A DNA stretch of 6,074 bases from Lachnospiraceae bacterium UBA3785 (GTDB lineage Bacteria > Bacillota > Clostridia > Lachnospirales > Lachnospiraceae). Both the position numbers and the translations under genes were made by a program. Positions 1-5,418 of the stretch are shown here, piece after piece (the first letter of the stretch is position 1; every line of letters begins with the position of its first letter). Below the pieces are notes generated by a model. That model worked only from the letters and a program-made list of their open reading frames with translations, did not search any database and was not told the origin of the DNA. The stretch spans positions 3,402-9,475 of the forward strand of contig DFFD01000010.1 of assembly GCA_002369495.1 (NCBI GenBank), written 5' to 3'.

Positions 1-1076
1 TCGAGAGTCCCTTTTTTATGAATCGTCTCACAGGAACCGTCCCTGTAAAACTCCTCCACCTTCTCCATCCTCGCCCCCATATTGCAAAGGAGCGCATCCG
101 CAAGCACCAGCGCCGCCATGCACTCGCACACGACGGCCGCCCGGAACCCGATCACCGGATCGTGCCGGCCCTTCACCGCGATGCAGGTCTCCTCATGATC
201 CCGCGTCACGGTCTCCTGCGGCAGCGAAATCGAAGGCGTCGGCTTAAAACAGATCCGCATCGTCACATCGGACCCGTCGCTGATCCCGCCGAGTATGCCG
301 CCGGCGTGATTGGTCCTCTTGCGGACGTTCTCCCCGTCCATGTAAAATGCGTCGTTATTTTCGCTCCCGAACATCTCTGCCGCCGCGGCACCTTCGCCGA
401 TATCAACTCCCTTGACCGCGCCGATCGAGAACATCGCCTTCGCGAGATTCGCGTCCAGCTTCTCAAAGACCGGATCTCCGAGACCTGCCGGCAGGCCCTT
501 TACGGTGAGCTCCACCGTGCTGCCGACCGAATCGCCCTTCTCACGGCACTCCCCGATCAGCTTTCTCACCGCCTCCTCATCGGAAATGTCGATGCGCCCC
601 ACGCGGCTCACATGCGCCTCGCAGGAAATCCCCAGGCTCCCGAGGAGCTTCTGCGCGACAGCCCCGCCGGCCACGCGCACGGCGGTCTCCCGCCCGGAGG
701 ATCGTCCGCCTCCGCGGTAGTCGCGGAAACCGTATTTTTCATCAAACCCGTAATCCGCATGGCCGGGCCTGTAAACGTCTTTTATGGCGCTGTAATCGCG
801 GGAGCGCTGGTCTTCATTTTCCAGGATCATCGCGATCGGCGTTCCGGTCGTCTTCCCTTCGAACACGCCTGACAGGATGCGGATCTCGTCCTTCTCCTGC
901 CTTTTTGTCGAGAATTCGCCGCCGTTCGGCCTTCTGCGCTCCATGAACGGGCGTATATCCTCCTCAGAAAGAGAAAGTCCCGCCGGACAGCCGTCGACGA
1001 TTACGCCGAGAGCCTGCCCGTGGGACTCACCGAAAGTAGTTATCGTGAATAATTTTCCGAATGTATTGCCTGCCAT
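1..1076 (-). CDS. aroC: Chorismate synthase (3' end beyond window)
   Basis: Chorismate synthase converts 5-enolpyruvylshikimate 3-phosphate to chorismate with reduced FMN, the last common step to Phe, Tyr, Trp and folate. I translated 358 codons with no stop before the window edge. Family signatures are clear: N-terminal NTFGKLFTITTFGESHG (residues 4-20, conserved His19), RPGHADYGF (103-111), the FMN/substrate loop GGGRSSGRET (122-131), NHAGGILGGISDG (256-268), and RHDP (304-307) followed by MAALVLADALL. The family is usually about 350-390 residues, so nearly all of the protein is present. The ATG at 1076-1074 follows AAGGTG with 5 bases between, and lies 9 bases after the stop of the upstream beta-CASP gene, which suggests co-transcription. 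The tail after about residue 344 (RDGSCETIHKKGT) is not a motif I know from the family, and its DNA resembles a dispersed repeat. Identification is secure; only the C-terminus is uncertain. Confidence 0.97.
   Translation of the reverse strand, partial: MAGNTFGKLFTITTFGESHGQALGVIVDGCPAGLSLSEEDIRPFMERRRPNGGEFSTKRQEKDEIRILSGVFEGKTTGTPIAMILENEDQRSRDYSAIKDVYRPGHADYGFDEKYGFRDYRGGGRSSGRETAVRVAGGAVAQKLLGSLGISCEAHVSRVGRIDISDEEAVRKLIGECREKGDSVGSTVELTVKGLPAGLGDPVFEKLDANLAKAMFSIGAVKGVDIGEGAAAAEMFGSENNDAFYMDGENVRKRTNHAGGILGGISDGSDVTMRICFKPTPSISLPQETVTRDHEETCIAVKGRHDPVIGFRAAVVCECMAALVLADALLCNMGARMEKVEEFYRDGSCETIHKKGTL
7..46. repeat. Possible degenerate dispersed palindromic repeat in aroC 3' end
   Basis: The minus strand reads ACAGGGACGGTTCCTGT (46-30), a 5-bp inverted repeat (ACAGG/CCTGT) with a 7-base centre. 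A second GTCCCT copy on the plus strand at 7-12 repeats the one at 39-44. The core GGGACGGTTCCTGTG resembles short palindromic sequences dispersed in many clostridial and other bacterial genomes. It overlaps the last codons of aroC, beyond the conserved part of the protein. The other half, if it exists, would lie outside the window. The assignment rests on remembered motif resemblance only. Confidence 0.35.
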
Positions 1077-1085
1077 ATGAACACC

Positions 1086-2327
1086 TTAAAACCGAAGGAT
1101 CTCACCGGGGTGCATGACCTCGATGTTCTTCTTGTCAAATGAAAGACTCTCCCCGCAGTGATAGGGTACGATGATCCTGAAATTGTTCTTCTCCCGGAGC
1201 ATCATGAGCTCGTCCGCATTCTGGTGGACGGAAAGCCTCGTAAAGACAGCCATCCCGGATTCCAGCAGCGTCTTTGCGTAACTGGAAGGCAGCTGCTTGC
1301 CGGTCAGCACCGTGATCCCGCCCTCGCCGTAGATTTCGAGCGCGCTGGCCCGGTTCCAGGGCTTCGAGAGCTGTGAATCCCGCACCAGGATCCCGACCGC
1401 GCCTTTGCCGGGTTTTCGATCCGGGTCTGCGCCGCCGATCATTTTCCCGGGCATAAGCTCCTCCGGAAGAAGCCGTTCGCTCCGGCAGACGTCCGGTCCG
1501 TATTTTTCATAGCGGACGAACGAGAGCGGCTCCGGAAATTCCTCCAGCCTTCGGACCGACTGCTCGCGCAGCTTCCGGATAAAGCGCTTTTTGAGCCAGT
1601 TGCCGCGGTCTTTCGTGAACAGAAGTTCCCTGATCAGGACCTCGTCCGCATAGACCGGGATCTCCTGGTTGATCAGCTCCCTGATCACATCGAAACCGCG
1701 CCCGTGCGCCGGCACCGGAAAGAGCATGGGGCGTTTCTCCGCCTTGAGCTCCGTGATCACATTGCGGAAGGCTTCGAGATTGTACTCGCCTCCGGCGGCA
1801 TTTCTCCCGTAGGCGCAGTCGATCACCGCGAGGTCCGCGTCCATGTCCCTGATTTTGTCGACCTTATATACCTGCGAGTGCTCCGTGTAATCGCCGGTAA
1901 AGAGCAGCCGCTTTCCCTGGAACTGGATCAGGAACCAGACACTGCCCTGGCAGTGGCCCGTCCTTCCCCACATGAACGACAGCCCGCGCTCCAGCGGGAT
2001 CATGCGGCCGCTCTCCCCCAGGTGTTCCACCGTCACGGCGTTCGCCTGGCGGAAATGAAGCACTTCGTAGGTAAATCGGCTGGCAATGATCCTGCCCGAA
2101 AAGCCGTGCTTTAAGAGGAACGGCAGCGCTCCCGTGTGATCGGCATGGCAGTGGGTCATGAAGAGATATTTTGCGCTTCGGATCTGTTCGCCTGTCAGTC
2201 TCGGATAAGGGGTCTCGGGCGTCTCCTTCATAAGTCCCGCATCGACGAGAAATGAAAACCTGCCCACCTTTATGAGAAAACAGTTGCGTCCGTGCTCAGA
2301 ACATCCGCCGGCAATAAATAGTTCCAT
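1086..2327 (-). CDS. Beta-CASP metallo-beta-lactamase-fold hydrolase, probable nuclease-like
   Basis: A 413-residue metallo-beta-lactamase-fold protein with beta-CASP features, the group that includes RNase J, archaeal CPSF-like nucleases and Ysh1/CPSF73. The zinc site is visible: HCHADH at 59-64, His125 in GHCQGS, and Asp146 in FTGDYTEH. Candidate beta-CASP motif A is VIDCAYG (168-174), with Asp170 where many relatives have Glu. PVPAHGRGFDVI (204-215) matches the helix-loop that in relatives reads like 'PAFAVGRAQE'. Motif B is probably His368 (SVHQNADE) and motif C His390 (YHCGE). No RNase J C-terminal domain, KH domain or signal peptide is seen, so it is a minimal cytoplasmic form. The ATG at 2327 follows AAGAGG with a 5-base spacer. 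It lies 40 bases after the DUF1015 gene and 9 bases before aroC. RNA cleavage is inferred from the family; substrate and role are unknown, and a non-nuclease hydrolase is possible. Confidence 0.9.
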   Translation of the reverse strand: MELFIAGGCSEHGRNCFLIKVGRFSFLVDAGLMKETPETPYPRLTGEQIRSAKYLFMTHCHADHTGALPFLLKHGFSGRIIASRFTYEVLHFRQANAVTVEHLGESGRMIPLERGLSFMWGRTGHCQGSVWFLIQFQGKRLLFTGDYTEHSQVYKVDKIRDMDADLAVIDCAYGRNAAGGEYNLEAFRNVITELKAEKRPMLFPVPAHGRGFDVIRELINQEIPVYADEVLIRELLFTKDRGNWLKKRFIRKLREQSVRRLEEFPEPLSFVRYEKYGPDVCRSERLLPEELMPGKMIGGADPDRKPGKGAVGILVRDSQLSKPWNRASALEIYGEGGITVLTGKQLPSSYAKTLLESGMAVFTRLSVHQNADELMMLREKNNFRIIVPYHCGESLSFDKKNIEVMHPGEILRF

Positions 2328-2340
2328 TCAATCCTCTTTA

Positions 2341-2354
2341 GCGGTAGAGACCGC
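2341..2354 (-). other. Small hairpin just upstream of the beta-CASP gene RBS
   Basis: GCGGT (2341-2345) and ACCGC (2350-2354) form a perfect 5-bp inverted repeat around a 4-base loop, in the 40-base gap between the DUF1015 stop and the beta-CASP start. In the minus-strand transcript the loop is CUCU and the hairpin ends a few bases before the AAGAGG Shine-Dalgarno. No U-tract follows, so it is not a standard terminator. It could pause or tune translation, or be chance. Confidence 0.35.
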
Positions 2355-2367
2355 CCTGTGCTGTATC

Positions 2368-3615
2368 TTACGACAGTTCGTGAATAAAGAGTCCGCTCCG
2401 CAGCTTCGGTTCAAACCAGGTCGATTTCGGCGGCATGATGAGGCCCGCGTCCGCGATGGACATGAGGTCGTCGAGTGTCGTCGGGTACATGGCAAATGCA
2501 GCCCCCGCACCTTCCTTCACCAGCTTCTCAAGTTCTTCGATCCCCCGGATCCCGCCGATAAAGCGGATCCGCTCGTCAGTGCGCGGGTCCCCAATGCCGA
2601 GGATCGGCGCAAGCAGGTTGTCCTGCAGGATCGAGACGTCCAGCTGTTTGACCGGATCGGAGGCGTCGAAAGAGCCTTCCTTTGCGGTAAACGAGTACCA
2701 CTGCCCCGCGAGGAAGCAGCTGACCGTGTGCTTGGCGGCCGGATGCCGGTCCGCCTCATCAGCGAGACGTTCGACCGTAAACTTTTCCGACACTTTCGCA
2801 AGGAATTCCTCCGGCACAAGGCCGTTCAGGTCCTTCACCACGCGGTTGTAGTCCATGATGCGCAGTTCATTTGCCGGAAAGAGGACCGAGAGAAAGAAAT
2901 TGAACTCCTCTGTCCCGTCGTAATCCGGCTTTGCCGCCCGTCTCATTTTACCGACGCGGTAGGCTGAAGCGCAGCGGTGATGACCGTCCGCGATGTAAAA
3001 TGCGGGCACCGTCTCAAAATGCTCCCGGATCCACGCGATATCACCCGGATCTTCGATCTTCCAGACCGTGTGTCGGATCCCGTCGTCCGCGGTGAAGTCC
3101 GCAAGAGGCGCAAGCGCTTCCATACGGGAAGAGATGAATTCCGTCACGCTCCCGTCATCCCTGAACGTCAGGAAGATCGGCCCGGTATTCGCGTTGCAGG
3201 CATCTACATGCCGCACGCGATCCTCTTCCTTGTCCTGCCGGGTCAGCTCGTGCTTTTTGATGATGTTCTGTTCATAATCGTCGATCGAGGCGCAGCCGAC
3301 GATGCCGGCCTGGGCTCTTTCGCCCATGACCTGCCGGTAGATGAAATAGACAGGCCTCTCCTCCCGAACGTTGATCCCGTCGTCGAGAAGCTTCTGAAGG
3401 TTCTCACCGGCTTTTTTGTAGACGGCCGGATCGTAGATGCTGACGGAAGGGTCAAGATCGACTTCCGCCCTGTCCACATGGAGAAATGAATAGGGATCCC
3501 CTTTCACCATCTCTCTCGCCTCAGCCGAGCTCATGACGTCATAGGGGAGCGCGGCGACGCGTGCAGCCATGCTCCCTTTCGGTCTTACCGCCTTAAAAGG
3601 TCTGAATACCGCCAT
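2368..3615 (-). CDS. DUF1015 family protein (COG4198-like), serine-pathway associated
   Basis: A full-length DUF1015 protein of 415 residues; I know of no firmly established biochemical function for the family. Diagnostic parts are the N-terminus MAVFRPFKAVRP with PYDV (24-27), KKHELTRQDKEEDR (120-133), HTVWKI (182-187), the hallmark ADGHHRCASAYR (209-220), and the C-terminal block MPPKSTWFEPKLRSGLF (394-410). No signal peptide or membrane segment is seen, so it is probably cytosolic. DGHHR resembles, by eye only, the nucleotide-binding box of ParB-like folds, a fold that includes the ADP-dependent serine kinase SerK; this is a hypothesis, not an assignment. The ATG at 3615 follows AGGAG with a 6-base spacer and lies 13 bases after the serC stop, so the two are almost certainly co-transcribed. 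In many Clostridia and Bacteroidetes this family sits beside serC and serA, which supports a serine-metabolism role. Family call is sure, function unknown. Confidence 0.93.
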   Translation of the reverse strand: MAVFRPFKAVRPKGSMAARVAALPYDVMSSAEAREMVKGDPYSFLHVDRAEVDLDPSVSIYDPAVYKKAGENLQKLLDDGINVREERPVYFIYRQVMGERAQAGIVGCASIDDYEQNIIKKHELTRQDKEEDRVRHVDACNANTGPIFLTFRDDGSVTEFISSRMEALAPLADFTADDGIRHTVWKIEDPGDIAWIREHFETVPAFYIADGHHRCASAYRVGKMRRAAKPDYDGTEEFNFFLSVLFPANELRIMDYNRVVKDLNGLVPEEFLAKVSEKFTVERLADEADRHPAAKHTVSCFLAGQWYSFTAKEGSFDASDPVKQLDVSILQDNLLAPILGIGDPRTDERIRFIGGIRGIEELEKLVKEGAGAAFAMYPTTLDDLMSIADAGLIMPPKSTWFEPKLRSGLFIHELS

Positions 3616-3628
3616 TTAAAACTCCTGT

Positions 3629-4720
3629 TTATCTGTGCGCTTCCGCAAACTCCTTCATATAAGAAACGAGAGCCTCGACGCCTTCCTTCGGCATCGCGTT
3701 GTAGATGGACGCGCGCATGCCGCCGACCAGACGATGGCCCTTGAGGTTCGAGAACCCGTGGGCAGCCTGGCCCTTGACGAACTCCGCGTCCAGGGCGTCG
3801 TCGCCGGTGCGGAAGGTGACGTTCATGATCGAGCGGTCCCTCTTAATGGCCGCCGCCTTGAAGAAATCCTGCGAATCCAGGTAATCGTAGAGGATCTTCG
3901 CCTTCTCCTCGTTGCGGGCTTTCATGACTTCGAGTCCGCCCTGCTCGATAAGGTAGTCGGTGACAAGCTTCACAAAATAGATGACGAAGCACGGAGGCGT
4001 GTTCAGCATCGAATTCTTGTCCGCCATGACCTTGTAGTCCCAGATCTTCGGGGTGATCGGCATCGCATTTCCGATGAGATCTTCGCGCACGATGACGAGC
4101 GCCATGCCCGCCGGTGCAAGATTCTTCTGTACGCCTGCGTAGATCATGCCGAAGCGGGAGACGTCGACCGGCTCCGAGAGGATGCTGGAGGACATGTCCG
4201 CGACGAGCGGCACATTGCCGGTCTCCGGGATATACGGGAACCTAGTGCCGAAGATCGTGTTATTCCAGCAGACATGGACGTAATCCGCATCCGGATTCAG
4301 GACCAGCTGATCCTGGGACGGAATGTAGGTGAAATTGTCCGGCTCGGAGGTCGCCGCGATGCGCGCGTCCTTCAGGTATTTTTTGCCTTCCTTGTAGGCG
4401 CCGCCGGAGAAATTGCCGCTGACGATATAGTCCGCAGCCCCGGTTTTGTTGCCGAGGTTCATTGCAAGGGAGGCAAAAACGCCCGTCGCGCCGCCCTGCA
4501 GGAACAGGACTTTGTAGTTGTCCGGGATGTTCATGACCTTGCGGAGATTTGCCTCCGCACCGTTGATGATCTCATCGAACACCTTTGTGCGATGGCTCAT
4601 TTCAAGCACGGACATGCCGGAACCGCCGCAGTTTAAGAGCTCGCTCTGGGCCTTCAGGAGCACTTCCTCGGGAAGCATGCTCGGGCCTGCCGAAAAGTTG
4701 TAAATTCTTCCATCAATCAT
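3629..4720 (-). CDS. serC: Phosphoserine aminotransferase
   Basis: SerC transfers the amino group of glutamate to 3-phosphohydroxypyruvate to make O-phosphoserine, the second step of serine synthesis (and acts in pyridoxal phosphate synthesis in some bacteria). It is a cytosolic class V PLP aminotransferase. Using the ATG at 4720 it has 363 residues, the normal length. Visible signatures: YNFSAGPSMLPEEVL near the N-terminus, MSHRTKVF (41-48), GGATG phosphate loop (76-80), Asp175 in LVADMSSS, the PLP lysine Lys199 in YAGVQKNLAPAG, and LKGHRLVGGMRASIYNAM near the C-terminus. Phe104 (SGNFSGGAYKE) occupies the place of the PLP-stacking Trp of the E. coli enzyme. An in-frame ATG exists 15 bases upstream (4735), but the Shine-Dalgarno GGAGGAG lies within those codons, so 4720 is preferred. 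It is the first gene after the promoter at 4771-4799 and is followed after 13 bases by the DUF1015 gene. No serA adjoins it. Confidence 0.97.
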   Translation of the reverse strand: MIDGRIYNFSAGPSMLPEEVLLKAQSELLNCGGSGMSVLEMSHRTKVFDEIINGAEANLRKVMNIPDNYKVLFLQGGATGVFASLAMNLGNKTGAADYIVSGNFSGGAYKEGKKYLKDARIAATSEPDNFTYIPSQDQLVLNPDADYVHVCWNNTIFGTRFPYIPETGNVPLVADMSSSILSEPVDVSRFGMIYAGVQKNLAPAGMALVIVREDLIGNAMPITPKIWDYKVMADKNSMLNTPPCFVIYFVKLVTDYLIEQGGLEVMKARNEEKAKILYDYLDSQDFFKAAAIKRDRSIMNVTFRTGDDALDAEFVKGQAAHGFSNLKGHRLVGGMRASIYNAMPKEGVEALVSYMKEFAEAHR

Positions 4721-4726
4721 AATAAT

Positions 4727-4733
4727 CTCCTCC
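4727..4733 (-). promoter_or_regulatory. serC ribosome binding site (decides the start)
   Basis: GGAGGAG on the minus strand lies 6 bases (ATTATT) before the ATG at 4720. It overlaps the second and third codons of an upstream in-frame ATG at 4735, which has no comparable site of its own. Together with the normal SerC N-terminus this makes 4720 the likely start. Confidence 0.85.
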
Positions 4734-4741
4734 ATTCAAAG

Positions 4742-4755
4742 GGCCCGGACGGGCC
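4742..4755 (-). other. GC-rich hairpin in the serC leader
   Basis: GGCCC (4742-4746) and GGGCC (4751-4755) form a perfect inverted repeat around a 4-base centre, extendable to 6 bp with a 2-base gap. In the minus-strand transcript the hairpin ends 8 bases before the GGAGGAG site and is followed by CUUUG, too short a U-run for a confident intrinsic terminator. It would lie inside the roughly 45-base leader of the serC mRNA and may affect mRNA stability, initiation, or read-through from upstream. Confidence 0.5.
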
Positions 4756-4757
4756 GG

Positions 4758-4784
4758 TTAAATCGCTATCATTATAGCGTTTAA
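4758..4784. promoter_or_regulatory. Interrupted palindrome over the -10 box, candidate operator
   Basis: Arms TTAAA-T-CGCTAT (4758-4769) and ATAGCG-TTTAA (4774-4784) are perfect inverted complements over 11 bp, apart from one extra T at 4763, around the 4-base centre CATT. The palindrome covers the whole -10 element and the expected transcription start of the serC promoter, a typical position for a repressor site. Transcripts reading through from the upstream gene would also fold it into an AU-rich stem-loop, so a weak terminator function is an alternative. Confidence 0.5.
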
Positions 4785-4799
4785 GCTCTTTCTTGTCAC
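4771..4799 (-). promoter_or_regulatory. Sigma-A type promoter of serC operon
   Basis: On the minus strand, GTGACA (4799-4794) and a perfect TATAAT (4776-4771) are separated by exactly 17 bases. This is one mismatch from the sigma-70/sigma-A consensus. The start site would be about 4764-4765, giving a leader of about 45 bases before the serC ATG. It lies in the only sizeable gap of the window (4736-4815), just where a new transcription unit is expected. The leader is too short for a T-box or a known large riboswitch. Confidence 0.78.
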
Positions 4800-4815
4800 G
4801 ATGGAAATGCAGTAA

Positions 4816-5418
4816 TTATTGTTCTTTATAAGATTCAATAAAACATATTATTTCCGACAGGCAGTCCTCAAAGGCTTCGTTGTTGTAAAATACATGCTTT
4901 ACGCCCGCTTTTTTCAGATTTTCCTCCGAAAAGTCCTCGGAATCCGACATAAAGCGCCGGCAGAGCTCCAGGTAGCGCGGCTCCGCCTCCTTCCGCTCGC
5001 GGCGGACGGCGCGCTCGAGCCGGAGTCCGTCCTCGACCGCGACGTAAATGTCCACGACCCTCTCCCGCCCGAAATACTCGGCGAGTTTTGTGAAGGATTC
5101 GAGCGTTCCGATCCCCAGGTAGCTGCCTTTCGCAAGATCGATGCTCTCCGCGGAGGTATAGTAGGTCCACGGTCCGTGCACGGTGTCGTAGGTGCGCTCC
5201 TCGATCACATTTCCGCTTTCCTTCATGTTAAGGAAGGAAGCCCTGTCCGAAAAATAATAGTCGACTCCTTCTCTCTCGCCGGTCCGCATCGGCCTCGTTG
5301 TGTGGAGAACCAGGGGCATTAGGCGGGGTTCATTTTCCGAAAAATGTGCCAGCAGATTCCGGTAAAGCTTGTCCTTCCCGGTCGCGCTCTTTCCCATGAT
5401 ATAAAAAATGCGGTGCAT
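4816..5418 (-). CDS. Divergent guanylate-kinase-like P-loop protein
   Basis: A 200-residue protein related to guanylate kinase. It has a P-loop GKSATGKD (9-16) near the N-terminus. HTTRPMRTGEREGVDYYF (39-56) matches the GMP-binding segment of GMP kinases, with Arg42, Arg45 and Tyr54 retained; IEERTYDTVHGPWTYYTS (72-89) matches the 'LEHAEVFGNYYGTS' region. By-eye alignment shows departures: Asp16 replaces the Ser/Thr after the P-loop Lys, and the usual 'DIDxQG' segment reads GIGTLES (102-108), losing both Asp residues. GMP kinase activity is therefore doubtful; another nucleotide or small-molecule kinase is possible. No membrane segment is seen. The ATG at 5418 shares one base with the glf stop (TAATG) and follows GGAG with 8 bases between. 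An upstream in-frame ATG at 5439 would lie inside glf and is less likely. Translational coupling suggests a role linked to glf or its glycan pathway, but this is inference. Confidence 0.82.
   Translation of the reverse strand: MHRIFYIMGKSATGKDKLYRNLLAHFSENEPRLMPLVLHTTRPMRTGEREGVDYYFSDRASFLNMKESGNVIEERTYDTVHGPWTYYTSAESIDLAKGSYLGIGTLESFTKLAEYFGRERVVDIYVAVEDGLRLERAVRRERKEAEPRYLELCRRFMSDSEDFSEENLKKAGVKHVFYNNEAFEDCLSEIICFIESYKEQ

Noticed and set aside
18..872. 284-codon plus-strand open frame opposite aroC
   Set aside because: It is antisense to an unmistakable chorismate synthase, has an Arg/His/Pro-rich composition typical of GC-rich shadow frames, and shows no domain or credible ribosome binding site.
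2272..2967. 231-codon plus-strand frame spanning the beta-CASP/DUF1015 junction
   Set aside because: It is antisense to two real genes, with no recognisable motif or ribosome binding site.
3635..4636. 333-codon plus-strand open frame opposite serC
   Set aside because: It lies wholly antisense to a well-conserved SerC. The product has shadow-like composition (many Arg, Asp, Val and His) and no recognisable motif.
4721..4735. Upstream in-frame ATG for serC giving 368 residues
   Set aside because: The Shine-Dalgarno GGAGGAG lies within these codons and is correctly spaced for the ATG at 4720.
4721..4815. T-box or amino-acid riboswitch before serC
   Set aside because: The predicted leader is only about 45 bases, too short for a T-box, and no T-box-like sequence was found.
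4736..4815. Strong intrinsic terminator after the guanylate-kinase-like gene
   Set aside because: Two inverted repeats are present, but neither is followed by a proper U-tract (AUUUAA and CUUUG only). At most a weak terminator can be argued.
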